A stretch of 64,000 nt of DNA from an uncultured Bacteroidia bacterium (GTDB lineage: Bacteria; Bacteroidota; Bacteroidia; Bacteroidales; F082). Shown in pieces: positions 35,223 through 44,714 of the stretch (position 1 is the first letter of the stretch; the number at the start of each line of letters is the position of its first letter). The DNA is taken from NCBI GenBank assembly GCA_902770835.1, contig CACXUM010000003.1, forward strand, positions 50,069 through 114,068. Reading direction: 5' to 3'. Made by a program: the position numbers and the translations under genes. A model generated the notes under the pieces. It saw nothing but the letters and a program-made list of their open reading frames with translations, ran no database searches and was not told where the DNA came from.

Positions 35223-37327
35223 CTTTCCATCTCCATTTTTCCATAGTGACGGCGGGCGGCTTCTTGCTGTCGCGGCTCACTGAAATTGCTGACGCGCTTC
35301 AAATAGCCGATGATACGGGTCAGATAGTCAATATTGTGGCTGTGGCACTCGGGACATTCCTTCAGGTAACGCTTGTCGATGTGGCCGCAGTCGTTGCAAA
35401 TCGTGTTCGGTATGTTGAAAGTGAAATAGTTGCAGCCTTCGCGGGCAGCCACACGCAACAGTTGACGATACTGCTCCTTGGTCAAATGTTCCTCAAGGTT
35501 GCAATGCAAGGCCGAGCCTCCAGTAAGGTGCTTAATATATTTCTCTCCGTGGAGGCGGAACTTGTCCAAAACATTGGTGTTCGGGTCTTCCACGATATAG
35601 AAATAGCTGTTGTAGCAGTCGCGATGAACCTCGTAGCCGTCCTCCTTGTCCCACTTGGCGTGCTTCACGCCAACGTTTTCGGCGGGAATCATCTCGCAAT
35701 TGAACATCAGGCCATCCTTCTTTGAGTAATACTTCTTGTTGTACTTCTCAATGAGGCCGAGAACTTCCTGCACAAAATGTTCATATTCAGGATTGTCCGA
35801 AATCTTGATTTTCAGGAACTCGGCAGCCTCCACAAGGCCGTTCACTCCGATGGTGAGATATTGGCGACCCAAATTGATGTAACCCGCATCGAACAAAGGC
35901 AACATACCTTTGCGTTGCAATTCCTTCAGGTTCTCGTTGTAGCACATCTGCACCTTGTGGCAAAGGTCGACGATTTCCTCAAGGAAGGTGAGGTAGTGCA
36001 TGTTGTTGCGCGCGGCATACTGGATGCAACGGTTTAGGTTAATGGTCAGCACACTCTTGGAACCCGTGGAAACGCCTCCAGCACCGAGGGTGTAACTGAA
36101 GCCGTTGTCTTGAATCTCATTGCGCAAACGGCAGCACGAGGAAAGCGAGTCGGCATTGTCGCTCAAATAAGTAAAGAACGAATGGCCTTCGGCATACATT
36201 TCGGCAGTGAAGTCAGCCCACTCTTGGTCGATGACGTCACCGTCTTTTGAGAGCAAAGCCATCGTTTCCACGGGGAAGGTCAGCACGCTCTTGAGACGCT
36301 CGGCATTGAACCACTTCATGAAGCGCTTCTGGAGCCAACTCAGTGATTCCCAGTCGGGTTTAGAACCATCGGGGAAGTAGAAGTTGCCGAACAGCGACTC
36401 GAAATAATAGCGGTCATAATATGCGATGTTCCAAAACACTGACTGATAGTTTCTTGCGCCCGCAGGTTGGTTCAAGGAATACACAATCTGCTGGAAACAG
36501 TCGGTGATAACTTTGTCGATGGTGCGCGGTTTCAGCGAGTGGTCGACCACCTCATCGGCGCGTTTGTAATAGTCTGTGCCATAGTCCTTTCCGATGAAAT
36601 AATTCATATACATCAAGAACTCGGGTGTGGCACAGGCACCGGAAAGTTGCGACGACACCATGAACACCATATTAATAAAGCCGCCACAGAACGAGCGCAG
36701 TTTGGTGGGTGCGGTGCTGTTGCCGCCGATGCTGCTTGTGCCTTCGTTCAGCCACGGATACATGGTGATGGAGGCGCAATAGTTGGCTAATGAGGTCTCG
36801 TCGTTCTTGTAAATGAAGTGGTTGTTGAGCAGGTAGAGGTAACGATCAGCGAGCTCCTTTCCGAACATCGACTTGATGCGGTCAGTCAAAAGGCGGCGGT
36901 TGATGCGGATGAAACTCGACTTGGGCAGTTCGCCAATCAATGTGGCGATGTTCTTCTTTTCCACATTGGCGTTGGCATCATACTTTGAGCCAGTGGCGGC
37001 ATTCGAAGCATTGACATAATTGCTCAAAAAGTCGATTTTCTCTCGGATTTCGCGGTCTTCGGTGTGCTTTTGGCGATACAAGATATAGTTTTTCGCCACC
37101 GTGTAATACTGTTCAGCCATCAGTGCGGTTTCCACTTGGTTTTGGATTTCCTCCACGGTGATGCCGTTGGTCACGCGGACGCGGCTCAGTATGTTGTTCA
37201 AGTCCTCGTCAGTGGCATAGAAACCCGAGGCGAGAAAGGCCTTGCTGATGGCGATTTTTATCTTGTCTAAGGAGAAGGCTTCCTGCTTGCCATCTCGTTT
37301 GGTAATATACAAACCTCCGTTGCTCAT
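35216..37327 (-). CDS. nrdD: Anaerobic ribonucleoside-triphosphate reductase
   Basis: 703 residues. An N-terminal ATP-cone (LYITKRDGKQEAFSLDKIKIAISKAF) provides allosteric control. The catalytic barrel includes SSCCRLRNEIQDNG and the substrate region GGVSTGSKSVLTINLNR. Near the end, CNDCGHIDKRYLKECPECHS holds four zinc-binding cysteines and Gly674 in RIIGYLKR is the predicted radical site. It reduces ribonucleoside triphosphates anaerobically. A good promoter lies upstream, and nrdG overlaps its 3' end. Confidence 0.96.
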   Translation of the reverse strand: MSNGGLYITKRDGKQEAFSLDKIKIAISKAFLASGFYATDEDLNNILSRVRVTNGITVEEIQNQVETALMAEQYYTVAKNYILYRQKHTEDREIREKIDFLSNYVNASNAATGSKYDANANVEKKNIATLIGELPKSSFIRINRRLLTDRIKSMFGKELADRYLYLLNNHFIYKNDETSLANYCASITMYPWLNEGTSSIGGNSTAPTKLRSFCGGFINMVFMVSSQLSGACATPEFLMYMNYFIGKDYGTDYYKRADEVVDHSLKPRTIDKVITDCFQQIVYSLNQPAGARNYQSVFWNIAYYDRYYFESLFGNFYFPDGSKPDWESLSWLQKRFMKWFNAERLKSVLTFPVETMALLSKDGDVIDQEWADFTAEMYAEGHSFFTYLSDNADSLSSCCRLRNEIQDNGFSYTLGAGGVSTGSKSVLTINLNRCIQYAARNNMHYLTFLEEIVDLCHKVQMCYNENLKELQRKGMLPLFDAGYINLGRQYLTIGVNGLVEAAEFLKIKISDNPEYEHFVQEVLGLIEKYNKKYYSKKDGLMFNCEMIPAENVGVKHAKWDKEDGYEVHRDCYNSYFYIVEDPNTNVLDKFRLHGEKYIKHLTGGSALHCNLEEHLTKEQYRQLLRVAAREGCNYFTFNIPNTICNDCGHIDKRYLKECPECHSHNIDYLTRIIGYLKRVSNFSEPRQQEAARRHYGKMEMERC

Positions 37328-37401
37328 ACAATATGCTCGTTTTCAAAAATTCCTGATTATCACAAAGTTTTGAAAAACCCATTGGGAAAAACCTTGTTCG
37401 G

Positions 37402-37434
37402 CAAAGGTATATCATTTTGCCCTCATCGGGCAAA
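37402..37434 (-). promoter_or_regulatory. Promoter for nrdDG
   Basis: On the minus strand TTTG (37434-37431) is followed after 21 bp by TACCTTTG (37409-37402), a full Bacteroidetes -33/-7 arrangement 75 bp before the nrdD start. Confidence 0.65.
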
Positions 37435-37520
37435 TTAATTGTCGATTTTTTTGTCAACAGAATTATCAACACGCTAAGTATGTGATTTGGTTGGGATTCG
37501 GTATCTACCGACTCAATTTA

Positions 37521-37572
37521 ATAATAAAATCGACCCAAATCCGTGCGAATTTGAGCCGATTTTTGTTGGAAA
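37521..37572. repeat. Terminator-like direct repeat, left copy
   Basis: AAAATCGACCCAAAT (37526-37540) can pair with AATTTGAGCCGATTTT (37548 onward), and the copy is followed by TTGTTGGAAAA. A near-identical copy lies at 38547-38597 in the same orientation. It sits 16 bp past the Rpn stop codon and would terminate that transcript. Confidence 0.8.
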
Positions 37573-37587
37573 ATGAGCCGATTGGTA

Positions 37588-38492
37588 TTAGAGCCTTTCA
37601 ATTTCTTCCTCGCCCAAGCCCGTGGTTGTTTGTATCACCGCTATATTCACTCCTGCTGCTTTCAGGTTGCGAGCGATTTCCATGGTTTTCTCTTTTGCAC
37701 CTACTTCCTTGCCTTCTTTCAACCCTTCTTCCTTGCCTTCTTTCAAGCCCTCTTCCCTACCCTCTCGGAAATGTTTTACATTGCTATTATTAATATCATT
37801 ATAGTCGAACAAGGATTTTTCGTATTGCCTCCGCTCGTTAGGCTGCATCTTGTCGATCTCAGCATGGCGGAACAGCGAGGCAAACACCCTTTCCTGCAAA
37901 GCGGCCGGGCGTTCCATCAACCGTGAAAGGTTGCGCAACACAAACAACCACTTGTCGTAAAGCGTCACCAACTCGTCTTCTTTCTTGTTGAACTTAGGCA
38001 ATTCAATCGTGATGAACGACAACTTGTCGTAAAACACTTCCTTGGTTGCCACATTCATCAGTTTGGCTTCATGATGGACATCTTCGCTGTTTTTGTCGAA
38101 GATGAAGTTCAGGATGCCAATTGTGTAGACGGGATTCAGCTTATAATCCCAGTCACCGCGCTTGGCTTGCTCACGAATGGGAAAAGTGGAATAATACACC
38201 ATTCGGTCAGCGAAATAATCTTGATCCACATTTTGCATCTCCACGATGATGTGGTCGCCCTTATCTGTTGTGCAATACACATCGTGCAATACACATCGAA
38301 TATGGCACGGCGGGAATACACCACCTCGTCAAGATGTTCTGAATTTTGATAAGTGATGTCCGTAATGTTGTGCCTGCCTTCGAAAAGGGCGTTCAGGAAC
38401 GAAATCAAGTATTCCTTGTTCAGTTCGCTGCCGAAGATGTACTTGAAACCGAAGTCTGTGTAAGGGCTGATGTAGCGAGGTTGCGTTTCCAT
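37588..38492 (-). pseudogene. Rpn/PD-(D/E)XK nuclease family protein, broken by a 14-bp duplication
   Basis: The gene starts at ATG 38492 (METQPRYISPYTDFGFKYIFG, the usual start of this family). The frame is lost at the tandem 14-bp duplication 38270-38297; removing one copy joins RRAIFDVYC directly to TTDKGDHIIVEMQNVDQDYF. The rest (AKRGDWDYKLNPVYTIGILNF and the Lys/Glu/Gly repeats GREEGLKEGKEEGLKEGKE) is intact to 37588. These proteins are recombination-promoting-nuclease or transposase-like and often occur in many copies per genome. As it stands the gene gives only an N-terminal fragment with a foreign tail. Confidence 0.88.
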
Positions 38493-38512
38493 GGTGTCTG
38501 TGTTTTCACCTG

Positions 38513-38545
38513 CAAAAGTAAATAATTTTCGGTAAGGCTGCCAAA
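38513..38545 (-). promoter_or_regulatory. Promoter for the Rpn-like gene
   Basis: On the minus strand TTTG (38545-38542) and TACTTTTG (38520-38513) are 21 bp apart, 21 bp before the ATG at 38492. The intact promoter suggests the frameshift is recent. Confidence 0.65.
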
Positions 38546-38550
38546 TTAAT

Positions 38551-38590
38551 AAAAATCGGCCCAAATCCATGCGAATTTGAGCCGATTTTT
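38551..38590. terminator. Terminator after proS (right copy of the direct repeat)
   Basis: AAAAATCGGCCCAAATC and AATTTGAGCCGATTTTT form a 17-bp stem with one mismatch, 20 bp past the proS stop. It is the right-hand copy of the repeat at 37521 and has A- and T-runs on both sides. Confidence 0.85.
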
Positions 38591-38609
38591 GTTGAAAACT
38601 GTGCCTGCA

Positions 38610-40337
38610 TCAATCTTCAGGCGTCAATGCCGCAATCATCTCGGCAATCTTGGCCTTCACGTCATCAACGACATTGTCAGGGTTCAGGTCGGCTTTGAAG
38701 GACTTGTCGCGGGCGGCAAACTCGATGGCGTTGCGTTCCAAGGTCTTCGGGCTAACCACGATGCGCAGCGGCACACCGAGAAGGTCGGCATCGGAGAACA
38801 TCACTCCCGCGCTGATGTTGCGGTCGTCGTAGATGACCTCCACGCCAGCCTTTTTAAGGTCTTCATACACCTTGTCGGCCACGCGGCGCACGTTTTCGTC
38901 GGCCACGCGCAAGGCGCACACCTGCACCTGCCAAGGAGCGATGGTGATGGGCCAGATGGGGCCATAGTCGTCGCGGCTCACCTCGCAAACCGAAGCGATA
39001 AGACGACCCACGCCTATGCCGTAGCAACCCATGATGGGGTATTTCAAAGTGTTGTCGCTGTCAAGATACTGCATATTCATCGAAACCGTGTATTTCGTGC
39101 CGAGCTGGAAAATGTTGCCCACCTCGATGCCACGGCTGATGGTGATGCTGTGCTTGCCGCACACGGGGCAAATGCCTCCGGCTGTGGCCTTGGCCACGCT
39201 GTCGTACTTCACTTCGCCCAAGTCGCGGGCCATATTCATGCCCTTGTAGTGATAATTCTCCTTGTTGGCACCCGCCACAAACGAGTTCAAGGTCTTCAGC
39301 GACTCGTCGTAGACCACGGTGATGCCTTCCGGCAGCCCCTTCGGCCCGATGAAGCCGGCGCAAACGCCCATCTCAGGTGTGACGGTGGCTGCATGAACCT
39401 CGGCGCAAAGCAGGTTGCGGAGCTTGGTTTCGTTTACTTCAAGGTCGCCGCGCAGGAAGACGATAACTAGGCTGTCATCCATATTGCGTTGATACAGAAC
39501 GGCTTTGCAAGATTGCAAGGGCGAAGCATGGAGATAGTTGCAAACGTCCTCAATGGTCTTTTGGTCGGGGGTGAAAACCTCCTCCAAAGGCTCAATGGGG
39601 TATTCCTCGTTGTGGACGATGCAGTCGGCGGCTTCGCTGTTGGAGCGGTAACCGCACTCGGGACAAATGACGATGGTGTCCTCACCGATGTCGGTGAGCA
39701 GCATGAACTCATGCGACACGCGGCCACCCATCATGCCCGAATCGGACTTGACGGCCACCACTTGCGGCACGCCGCAGCGGGCAAAGATGCGGTCGTATGC
39801 GTGGTAAGCCTTGGCGTAGTATTGTTCCAAATCCTCCTGAGAGGTGTGGAAGCTGTAGGCATCCTTCATGGTGAACTCGCGGGTGCGGATGAGGCCGCCA
39901 CGCGAGCGGGGTTCGTCGCGGAACTTGGTCTGGATTTGATAGATCATGAAAGGATACTGCGTGTAGCTCTTCGCGGCATCGCGGGCTAATTGCACGGCAG
40001 CTTCCTCATGAGTCATGCCCAACACCATGTCGATACCATTGCGGTCCTTGAAACGAAGCAATTCCGAGCCAATACTCGTGTAACGCCCCGACTCCTGCCA
40101 CAGCGTGCCCGGCATGACGACGGGGAACATCACCTCTTGTCCGTTGATGCGGTCCATCTCCTCGCGGATGATGTTTTCAATCTTCTTCGCGATACGTTTG
40201 GCCGGCATAAAGAATGAAAACAAACCTGTTCCCACCGACTTGATATATCCACCACGCACCATAAGTGCCTGACTGTCAAACACGCAGTCGGCTGGTGCCT
40301 TCTTGAAACGCTCGCCTAATAATGTTGCTACTTTCAT
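38610..40337 (-). CDS. proS: Prolyl-tRNA synthetase
   Basis: 575 residues, the normal length of the bacterial type. Motif 1 and 2 regions include VMFPVVMPGTLWQESGRY and FRDEPRSRGGLIRTREFTMKDAYSFH; GMTHEEAAVQLARD is the conserved class II region. CPECGYRSNSEAADC starts the editing insert, and CYGIGVGRLIASVCE is motif 3. The C-terminal anticodon-binding domain reads APWQVQVCALRV and IYDDRNISAGVMFSDADLLGVP. It charges tRNA-Pro. Single-gene unit with a -7 box upstream and a strong terminator downstream. Confidence 0.97.
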   Translation of the reverse strand: MKVATLLGERFKKAPADCVFDSQALMVRGGYIKSVGTGLFSFFMPAKRIAKKIENIIREEMDRINGQEVMFPVVMPGTLWQESGRYTSIGSELLRFKDRNGIDMVLGMTHEEAAVQLARDAAKSYTQYPFMIYQIQTKFRDEPRSRGGLIRTREFTMKDAYSFHTSQEDLEQYYAKAYHAYDRIFARCGVPQVVAVKSDSGMMGGRVSHEFMLLTDIGEDTIVICPECGYRSNSEAADCIVHNEEYPIEPLEEVFTPDQKTIEDVCNYLHASPLQSCKAVLYQRNMDDSLVIVFLRGDLEVNETKLRNLLCAEVHAATVTPEMGVCAGFIGPKGLPEGITVVYDESLKTLNSFVAGANKENYHYKGMNMARDLGEVKYDSVAKATAGGICPVCGKHSITISRGIEVGNIFQLGTKYTVSMNMQYLDSDNTLKYPIMGCYGIGVGRLIASVCEVSRDDYGPIWPITIAPWQVQVCALRVADENVRRVADKVYEDLKKAGVEVIYDDRNISAGVMFSDADLLGVPLRIVVSPKTLERNAIEFAARDKSFKADLNPDNVVDDVKAKIAEMIAALTPED

Positions 40338-40374
40338 ATTTGAATATTTTTACTTGTTCTGGTTTTTCGGGCGG

Positions 40375-40382
40375 CAAAGGTA
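40375..40382 (-). promoter_or_regulatory. -7 box upstream of proS
   Basis: On the minus strand it reads TACCTTTG, matching TAnnTTTG, 38 bp before the proS start codon. It lies between the proS start and the end of the ATPase gene. Confidence 0.55.
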
Positions 40383-40418
40383 CGGAAAATAAGGTTTGCT
40401 GTTGGAAAAAGTTTTTCC

Positions 40419-41966
40419 TCAAACCACCACCTCAAAAATCCGCTTCCCGTTCCATTCAATCCATTGCGGCTCGGCGTCTTGCTTGTTTTTCGAGAAGTCG
40501 AAAGTGACCAAATAGCCTTCGTCCATACCACGAATGGCGAGGTACTCGGAAAGCTGGTCACAGCCAAGTTCCTCGTATTTGTCGCCGTGCCAAATCTTCA
40601 ACTCAACGATAAATTCTTGCTTGTCGTAGGTCACCACCAAGTCCATACGGCGGTTGTCGCGGGTTTGCGGCTCGACGTAATAGAAGCCGATGCCATTGAT
40701 GATGGGTTTGAGGAACGACAAAAAAACCAATCTGCCCTGCCGCTCCAAGAATTCCTCGTCGTTTTTCCGATACTCTTGGTGCATCAAGTCGGCGAACCGC
40801 GTGACCACATGCTCCATATTGAGTTTGCCGTTGCGCACATAGTTCAATTGGAAGGGCGAGAGTTTCGCATTGTTCTTAATCGTGTAATCCAACGTGAAAT
40901 AGAGGAACAAGGCTTCCTCAAAAATCAGGTTGTGGATTACGACGCGCCCGTTCTTGTCCCGAATATAGGAAAACATGTTGCCCATGTTCACCATCGGGTT
41001 CAACAGGGAGAACGAATAGGACACGCTATTGACCGAAACGGAATACATGAACTCCCGAAACTCAGGATTGTTCTCAAGGTTTTTTGAAAGGTCGTCCATC
41101 AAGGTGCTGTTGCCCTGCACCAGCACCTTGACAGCCTTCACTATGCTTTCCGAGGTCCATTCTTGGTCGAATTCCTCGTCAATCTTCTTGCAGATATAAC
41201 TCACCAAGAAAGGGTAGCCCGTCGTGTATTTGTAAATCTCCTCGCTGATGGCCTTGATGTCCATGCCCGTATGCACATCGTTCTCGTAGTCGTTGAGCAT
41301 CTGCGCGATTTCCTCGGGATGGAAGGTCATATCAACGTTGAAGTCGGCGGCAATGTTCCACGGCGAGTTGTATTTCTTTTCCGCATCGGGACGAAGTTTC
41401 AGTTTGAGGTTCTTGATGTCGTAAACGCCGGCAAGGACAACGCTATGGAAAGTGTTGCCCAAGCCTTCGTTACGTTCAAGGTATTTGTTTCTGAGCATCC
41501 CTATAAAATTCAGGAACATCTGGTTATCGCTACTTTTGTCCACCTCGTCAATCAACAACACTACCGGTTTGGGGCTTGTTTCACAAAAGCAAGTGATCAC
41601 TTTCGACAATTCCTCAAATGAAGTCAGGTCTTTGTGGTCAAAAAACTTCCAAACATTTTGCTCCTCACCAATGTTTTGCAGAAAATTGGTCATAAGGCTG
41701 CAAAAAGTATTGACAAATACAGGAATACTTTTGAACGACTCGTCTCCCAGCCCCTCAAAACTCGTCTTGATAATCAAATACTTGTCAGAGAGCCTGCGAC
41801 GAATCATTTGCAGCATCGTTGTCTTCCCGAACTGCCGGGCACGGTTGATGGTGAAGTATGCTCCACCATCTATCAACCCTTCTACGGCTTTGAAACGCTT
41901 TTCCGTATCGACCATATAGTGCCTCTCGGGGTTGCAACTGCCCGTGATGTTGAATCTTTTCCTCAT
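40419..41966 (-). CDS. AAA-like ATPase with C-terminal PD-(D/E)XK nuclease domain
   Basis: 515 residues of a family abundant in Bacteroidales. The N-terminal ATPase has a degenerate Walker A loop, RARQFGKTTML near residue 43, and Walker B VVLLIDEVDKS. TTGYPFLVSYICKKI is a conserved helix. The C-terminal domain has NRRMDLVVTYDKQEFIVELKIWHG, the Asp and Glu-x-Lys of a PD-(D/E)XK nuclease. The role is not established; multicopy members behave like genomic accessory elements. It follows neither neighbour in an obvious operon. A near-consensus box (TATCTTCG on the minus strand) at 41989-41996 may be its promoter. Confidence 0.87.
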   Translation of the reverse strand: MRKRFNITGSCNPERHYMVDTEKRFKAVEGLIDGGAYFTINRARQFGKTTMLQMIRRRLSDKYLIIKTSFEGLGDESFKSIPVFVNTFCSLMTNFLQNIGEEQNVWKFFDHKDLTSFEELSKVITCFCETSPKPVVLLIDEVDKSSDNQMFLNFIGMLRNKYLERNEGLGNTFHSVVLAGVYDIKNLKLKLRPDAEKKYNSPWNIAADFNVDMTFHPEEIAQMLNDYENDVHTGMDIKAISEEIYKYTTGYPFLVSYICKKIDEEFDQEWTSESIVKAVKVLVQGNSTLMDDLSKNLENNPEFREFMYSVSVNSVSYSFSLLNPMVNMGNMFSYIRDKNGRVVIHNLIFEEALFLYFTLDYTIKNNAKLSPFQLNYVRNGKLNMEHVVTRFADLMHQEYRKNDEEFLERQGRLVFLSFLKPIINGIGFYYVEPQTRDNRRMDLVVTYDKQEFIVELKIWHGDKYEELGCDQLSEYLAIRGMDEGYLVTFDFSKNKQDAEPQWIEWNGKRIFEVVV

Positions 41967-42002
41967 TTTGCTTCGATTTCCATCAGCGAAGATACAAATT
42001 AA

Positions 42003-44657
42003 TTAATTCTGAATCATCACCTTCCGCGTCACCACCTTGCCACCGATGATGTGGACAAAGTAGAGGCCTGAAGGCAGGTCGCTCACATCAATAGTGCGCT
42101 GACCGTCAACGCTGAAGCCTTTCACCTTGACACCTTGCGAGTTGATCATGACGACACTAACTCTACCCTTTTCGTAATCGGTCTTGATGGTCATTTGGCC
42201 TCTTGCGGGGTTGGGTGTGATGCTCACTTGGAAGGGTTCCTCATCCACATTGGGCTGTTCAGGAACTTCCGTCAGGATGTCGGTGTTGTGGCTGTAGGTC
42301 ACCACCTTACCCGAAACCCTCAAAATCGGGTTGCTTGAATTGTCGCAGTTCGGGCAACTGTTCTGACCGCTCACGCAGTCGGGATAGTTGGGGTGGCATT
42401 GGTCGACGTAGGTCGGGTCGAACTCATAAAGCAGGTCGGCGTGACCATTAGCGAGATAGTCGTCGAGGCTGTAGTCCCACACCATAGCCATGCTGCCCGG
42501 GCACCAACCAGCGCGGGCGTAGGTCCAAGTGCCGTTTTGGGGCTGGCAACCAGCAGGATTGGGCGTGCAATTGCGCCACAGGTGCTGCGTGTAAGTCGTG
42601 ACACCGTTAATCTTGACGTTGTGTGTGGCTTCGTAGAATTCGGCGGCATTGCCCGTGTTGTAGGCACCGTTTTGGGTGTCGCTCCAGTTGTGGCCAGAAG
42701 TCGTGATTTGCAGTTTGGCCTTCTCAACACAAGGGTCAAACTCAACATTGCGCGTCGGTACAGGGCAAAGGTTTTCGTAATCTCCGAAGGAATAGTTGCC
42801 ATACCACAGTTCCCGCAAGTCGACGTAAGGATACTCTGGTGTGCCTTTGGTGTACTCGAAAATGGCGGTGGGATTGTAGCCCTGACCCGTTGCATATTGC
42901 TCGCTATAGTATTCAAATTCAACAAGTCCCTGCAACACTGAGGTGAAGTCGGTCACATCGAGGTCGTCGATACATTCCACACCAAACGGGGTGATATAGC
43001 GGCAAAGTTCCACCCATTCGCCACGGTAGTTCTTCACACGGACGTAACTAATGTGGTCGTAGGTGTTGCAATCGCCATTCACGCAATTGTGCAGATAATG
43101 CAAGTTGATACCATTGAAGGCGTTGACATGGGTCGGGAAGGGGAATTCGCCGTAGGCCGTGAAGTCCTGAGTGGTGGCTACCACTTCGCCATTGAGGGCT
43201 GAAACTACCATGTCGTCATAGTCGGTGGTCACTTCAAAAGTGTTGGAGGCCGTTGTGACCTTGCCGCCGGTTTGGGTGATCGAAACCGTCATGTTGTAGG
43301 TGCCAACGCCAGAAGGAGTCCAAGTGGTGTACCAATAGCCGTTGTCGGGGTTGTCGGGATAGTCGGTCTTCAAGTACAGTTCTTGTCCGTCGACGGAGCA
43401 TTTCACTTGTTCAAACTTGATGGCATTGGCATGGTCGATATAGGCACTCAGCACCACCATCACGGGGTTCTCGAAGTTAGGCATAAAGACCTTAGTGCCT
43501 TCGTATGGACGGCGGATAGTGATTTCGGGAGCATAATTCTCAGGGTCAACCACATAGAAGGTGCGCGTCACCGTGGGAGCGGGCTGCCATTGCGTGCCGT
43601 CACCTTCCTGAATGGCTTTCACTTTCACAGTGCCTTCCTCACCAGTGAGAGTCAGGATGTTGCCCTCAATGGTGGCAGGGCCTTGGGCAACCTCAAAGGC
43701 CACAGGAAGACCAGAAGAGGCACTGGCTTGCAAGATGATAGGCTCATTATAGACCAACTGGTCAGGGATTTCGGCAAAGTCAATGAACTGGGCCGTCAAG
43801 CCACCGGGGAAATGGCGCACGGTGAAGTTGTCGAAACCACACCAGCCGCTGTTGAGCATGAAGATATGATGCCATGTGGCTGGGTCGAACTTGTCGCCGC
43901 TACCCGGGGTCAAACCAATAGTGACGCCTTGACATTCTGGCACAGCTTCCCACTCGCCGTTTGGCACGTTTTCATACATACCATAAAGGGTGACAGCACC
44001 GGCTCCGTTGTTGGCATCAAGGTCGATGGAAATCTTCCAACGAACCCATTCCTTTTCTGGTACTGGAACAGGAAAATTGCAGGCCGGATTGTTGTCGGGC
44101 AACACCACGCCTTTGATGAAGAGAGGATCGGTGTCGCTTCCTGTGAGGAGCATGTAAATACCGCCATCAGGGGAGGTGCTGTTGGGATCGGGAACGATGG
44201 GTTCGTAAAGGGCGTGATTGGGAGCCGCCTTGATTGGTGGCAGAACAGAGCCATCGCCATTGCCGTCATAACCGATGCCGAACAAGGTGCCCCACCATTC
44301 GCGCAACTGGTCACATTCGATTTCGATGACTCCACCATTGGAGAAATCGAAGCCGTATTGGGTGATGTCGTGGGTGGCAATGTCGCCAAAACTGGTGCCG
44401 GAAGAGTGTGAAAACACACCCAAAGTTTCATCAGCCGTGGGCGTTTCAGGAGTGGTGCCCCAGAAATGGCCGAGGTAATCCGTATACATGGGACCCATGC
44501 TGCCATTGCCCGCGCTGTGTACACGGACATACCAACCGTCCTGACCGTTAAGGATTTGGCCTTCGCCATAATTGTTGAAGTCGAAGGTCTTTTCAACTTG
44601 GGCCATCAGCCCGATGCTCATTAGCATCATCATAAAGAAAAATAATGTCTTTTTCAT
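42003..44657 (-). CDS. Secreted PNGase F-like amidase with T9SS sorting domain
   Basis: 884 residues. Residues 1-19 are a signal peptide. Residues 20-290 resemble a concanavalin-like lectin domain, 290-370 an Ig-like segment. About 480-790 match PNGase F: CNTYDHISYVRVKNYRGEW aligns with its CDEWDRYANVYVKN, and AAEFYEATHNVKI with its CAEWCFRTHTIAI. The known catalytic Asp60 and Glu206 (mature enzyme numbering) therefore align with Asp near 532 and Glu near 671; ARAGWCPG is also shared. Residues 805-884 (ITPNPARGQMTIK to KVMIQN) are a T9SS type A sorting domain. It should cleave N-glycans from glycoprotein asparagine. It lies 57 bp after the SusD gene, in one operon. Confidence 0.85.
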   Translation of the reverse strand: MKKTLFFFMMMLMSIGLMAQVEKTFDFNNYGEGQILNGQDGWYVRVHSAGNGSMGPMYTDYLGHFWGTTPETPTADETLGVFSHSSGTSFGDIATHDITQYGFDFSNGGVIEIECDQLREWWGTLFGIGYDGNGDGSVLPPIKAAPNHALYEPIVPDPNSTSPDGGIYMLLTGSDTDPLFIKGVVLPDNNPACNFPVPVPEKEWVRWKISIDLDANNGAGAVTLYGMYENVPNGEWEAVPECQGVTIGLTPGSGDKFDPATWHHIFMLNSGWCGFDNFTVRHFPGGLTAQFIDFAEIPDQLVYNEPIILQASASSGLPVAFEVAQGPATIEGNILTLTGEEGTVKVKAIQEGDGTQWQPAPTVTRTFYVVDPENYAPEITIRRPYEGTKVFMPNFENPVMVVLSAYIDHANAIKFEQVKCSVDGQELYLKTDYPDNPDNGYWYTTWTPSGVGTYNMTVSITQTGGKVTTASNTFEVTTDYDDMVVSALNGEVVATTQDFTAYGEFPFPTHVNAFNGINLHYLHNCVNGDCNTYDHISYVRVKNYRGEWVELCRYITPFGVECIDDLDVTDFTSVLQGLVEFEYYSEQYATGQGYNPTAIFEYTKGTPEYPYVDLRELWYGNYSFGDYENLCPVPTRNVEFDPCVEKAKLQITTSGHNWSDTQNGAYNTGNAAEFYEATHNVKINGVTTYTQHLWRNCTPNPAGCQPQNGTWTYARAGWCPGSMAMVWDYSLDDYLANGHADLLYEFDPTYVDQCHPNYPDCVSGQNSCPNCDNSSNPILRVSGKVVTYSHNTDILTEVPEQPNVDEEPFQVSITPNPARGQMTIKTDYEKGRVSVVMINSQGVKVKGFSVDGQRTIDVSDLPSGLYFVHIIGGKVVTRKVMIQN

Positions 44658-44682
44658 AATATTAAGATTTAATAACCATTTA

Positions 44683-44713
44683 TCTCTAAACTCTAATCTC
44701 TAAACTCTAAACT
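44683..44713. repeat. AGAGTTTAGAGATTAGAGTT-type intergenic repeat
   Basis: On the minus strand this reads as about four units of AGTTTAGAG or AGATTAGAG directly after the SusD stop codon. It is similar in style to the repeats at 21926 and 56653. Confidence 0.65.
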
Positions 44714-44714
44714 T

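Noticed and set aside
35216-37327. Loss of the Cys in the usual RVCGY radical motif of NrdD (here RIIGY)
   Set aside because: The glycine and surrounding Arg/Tyr are retained and the rest of the protein is complete, so this is normal family variation, not decay.
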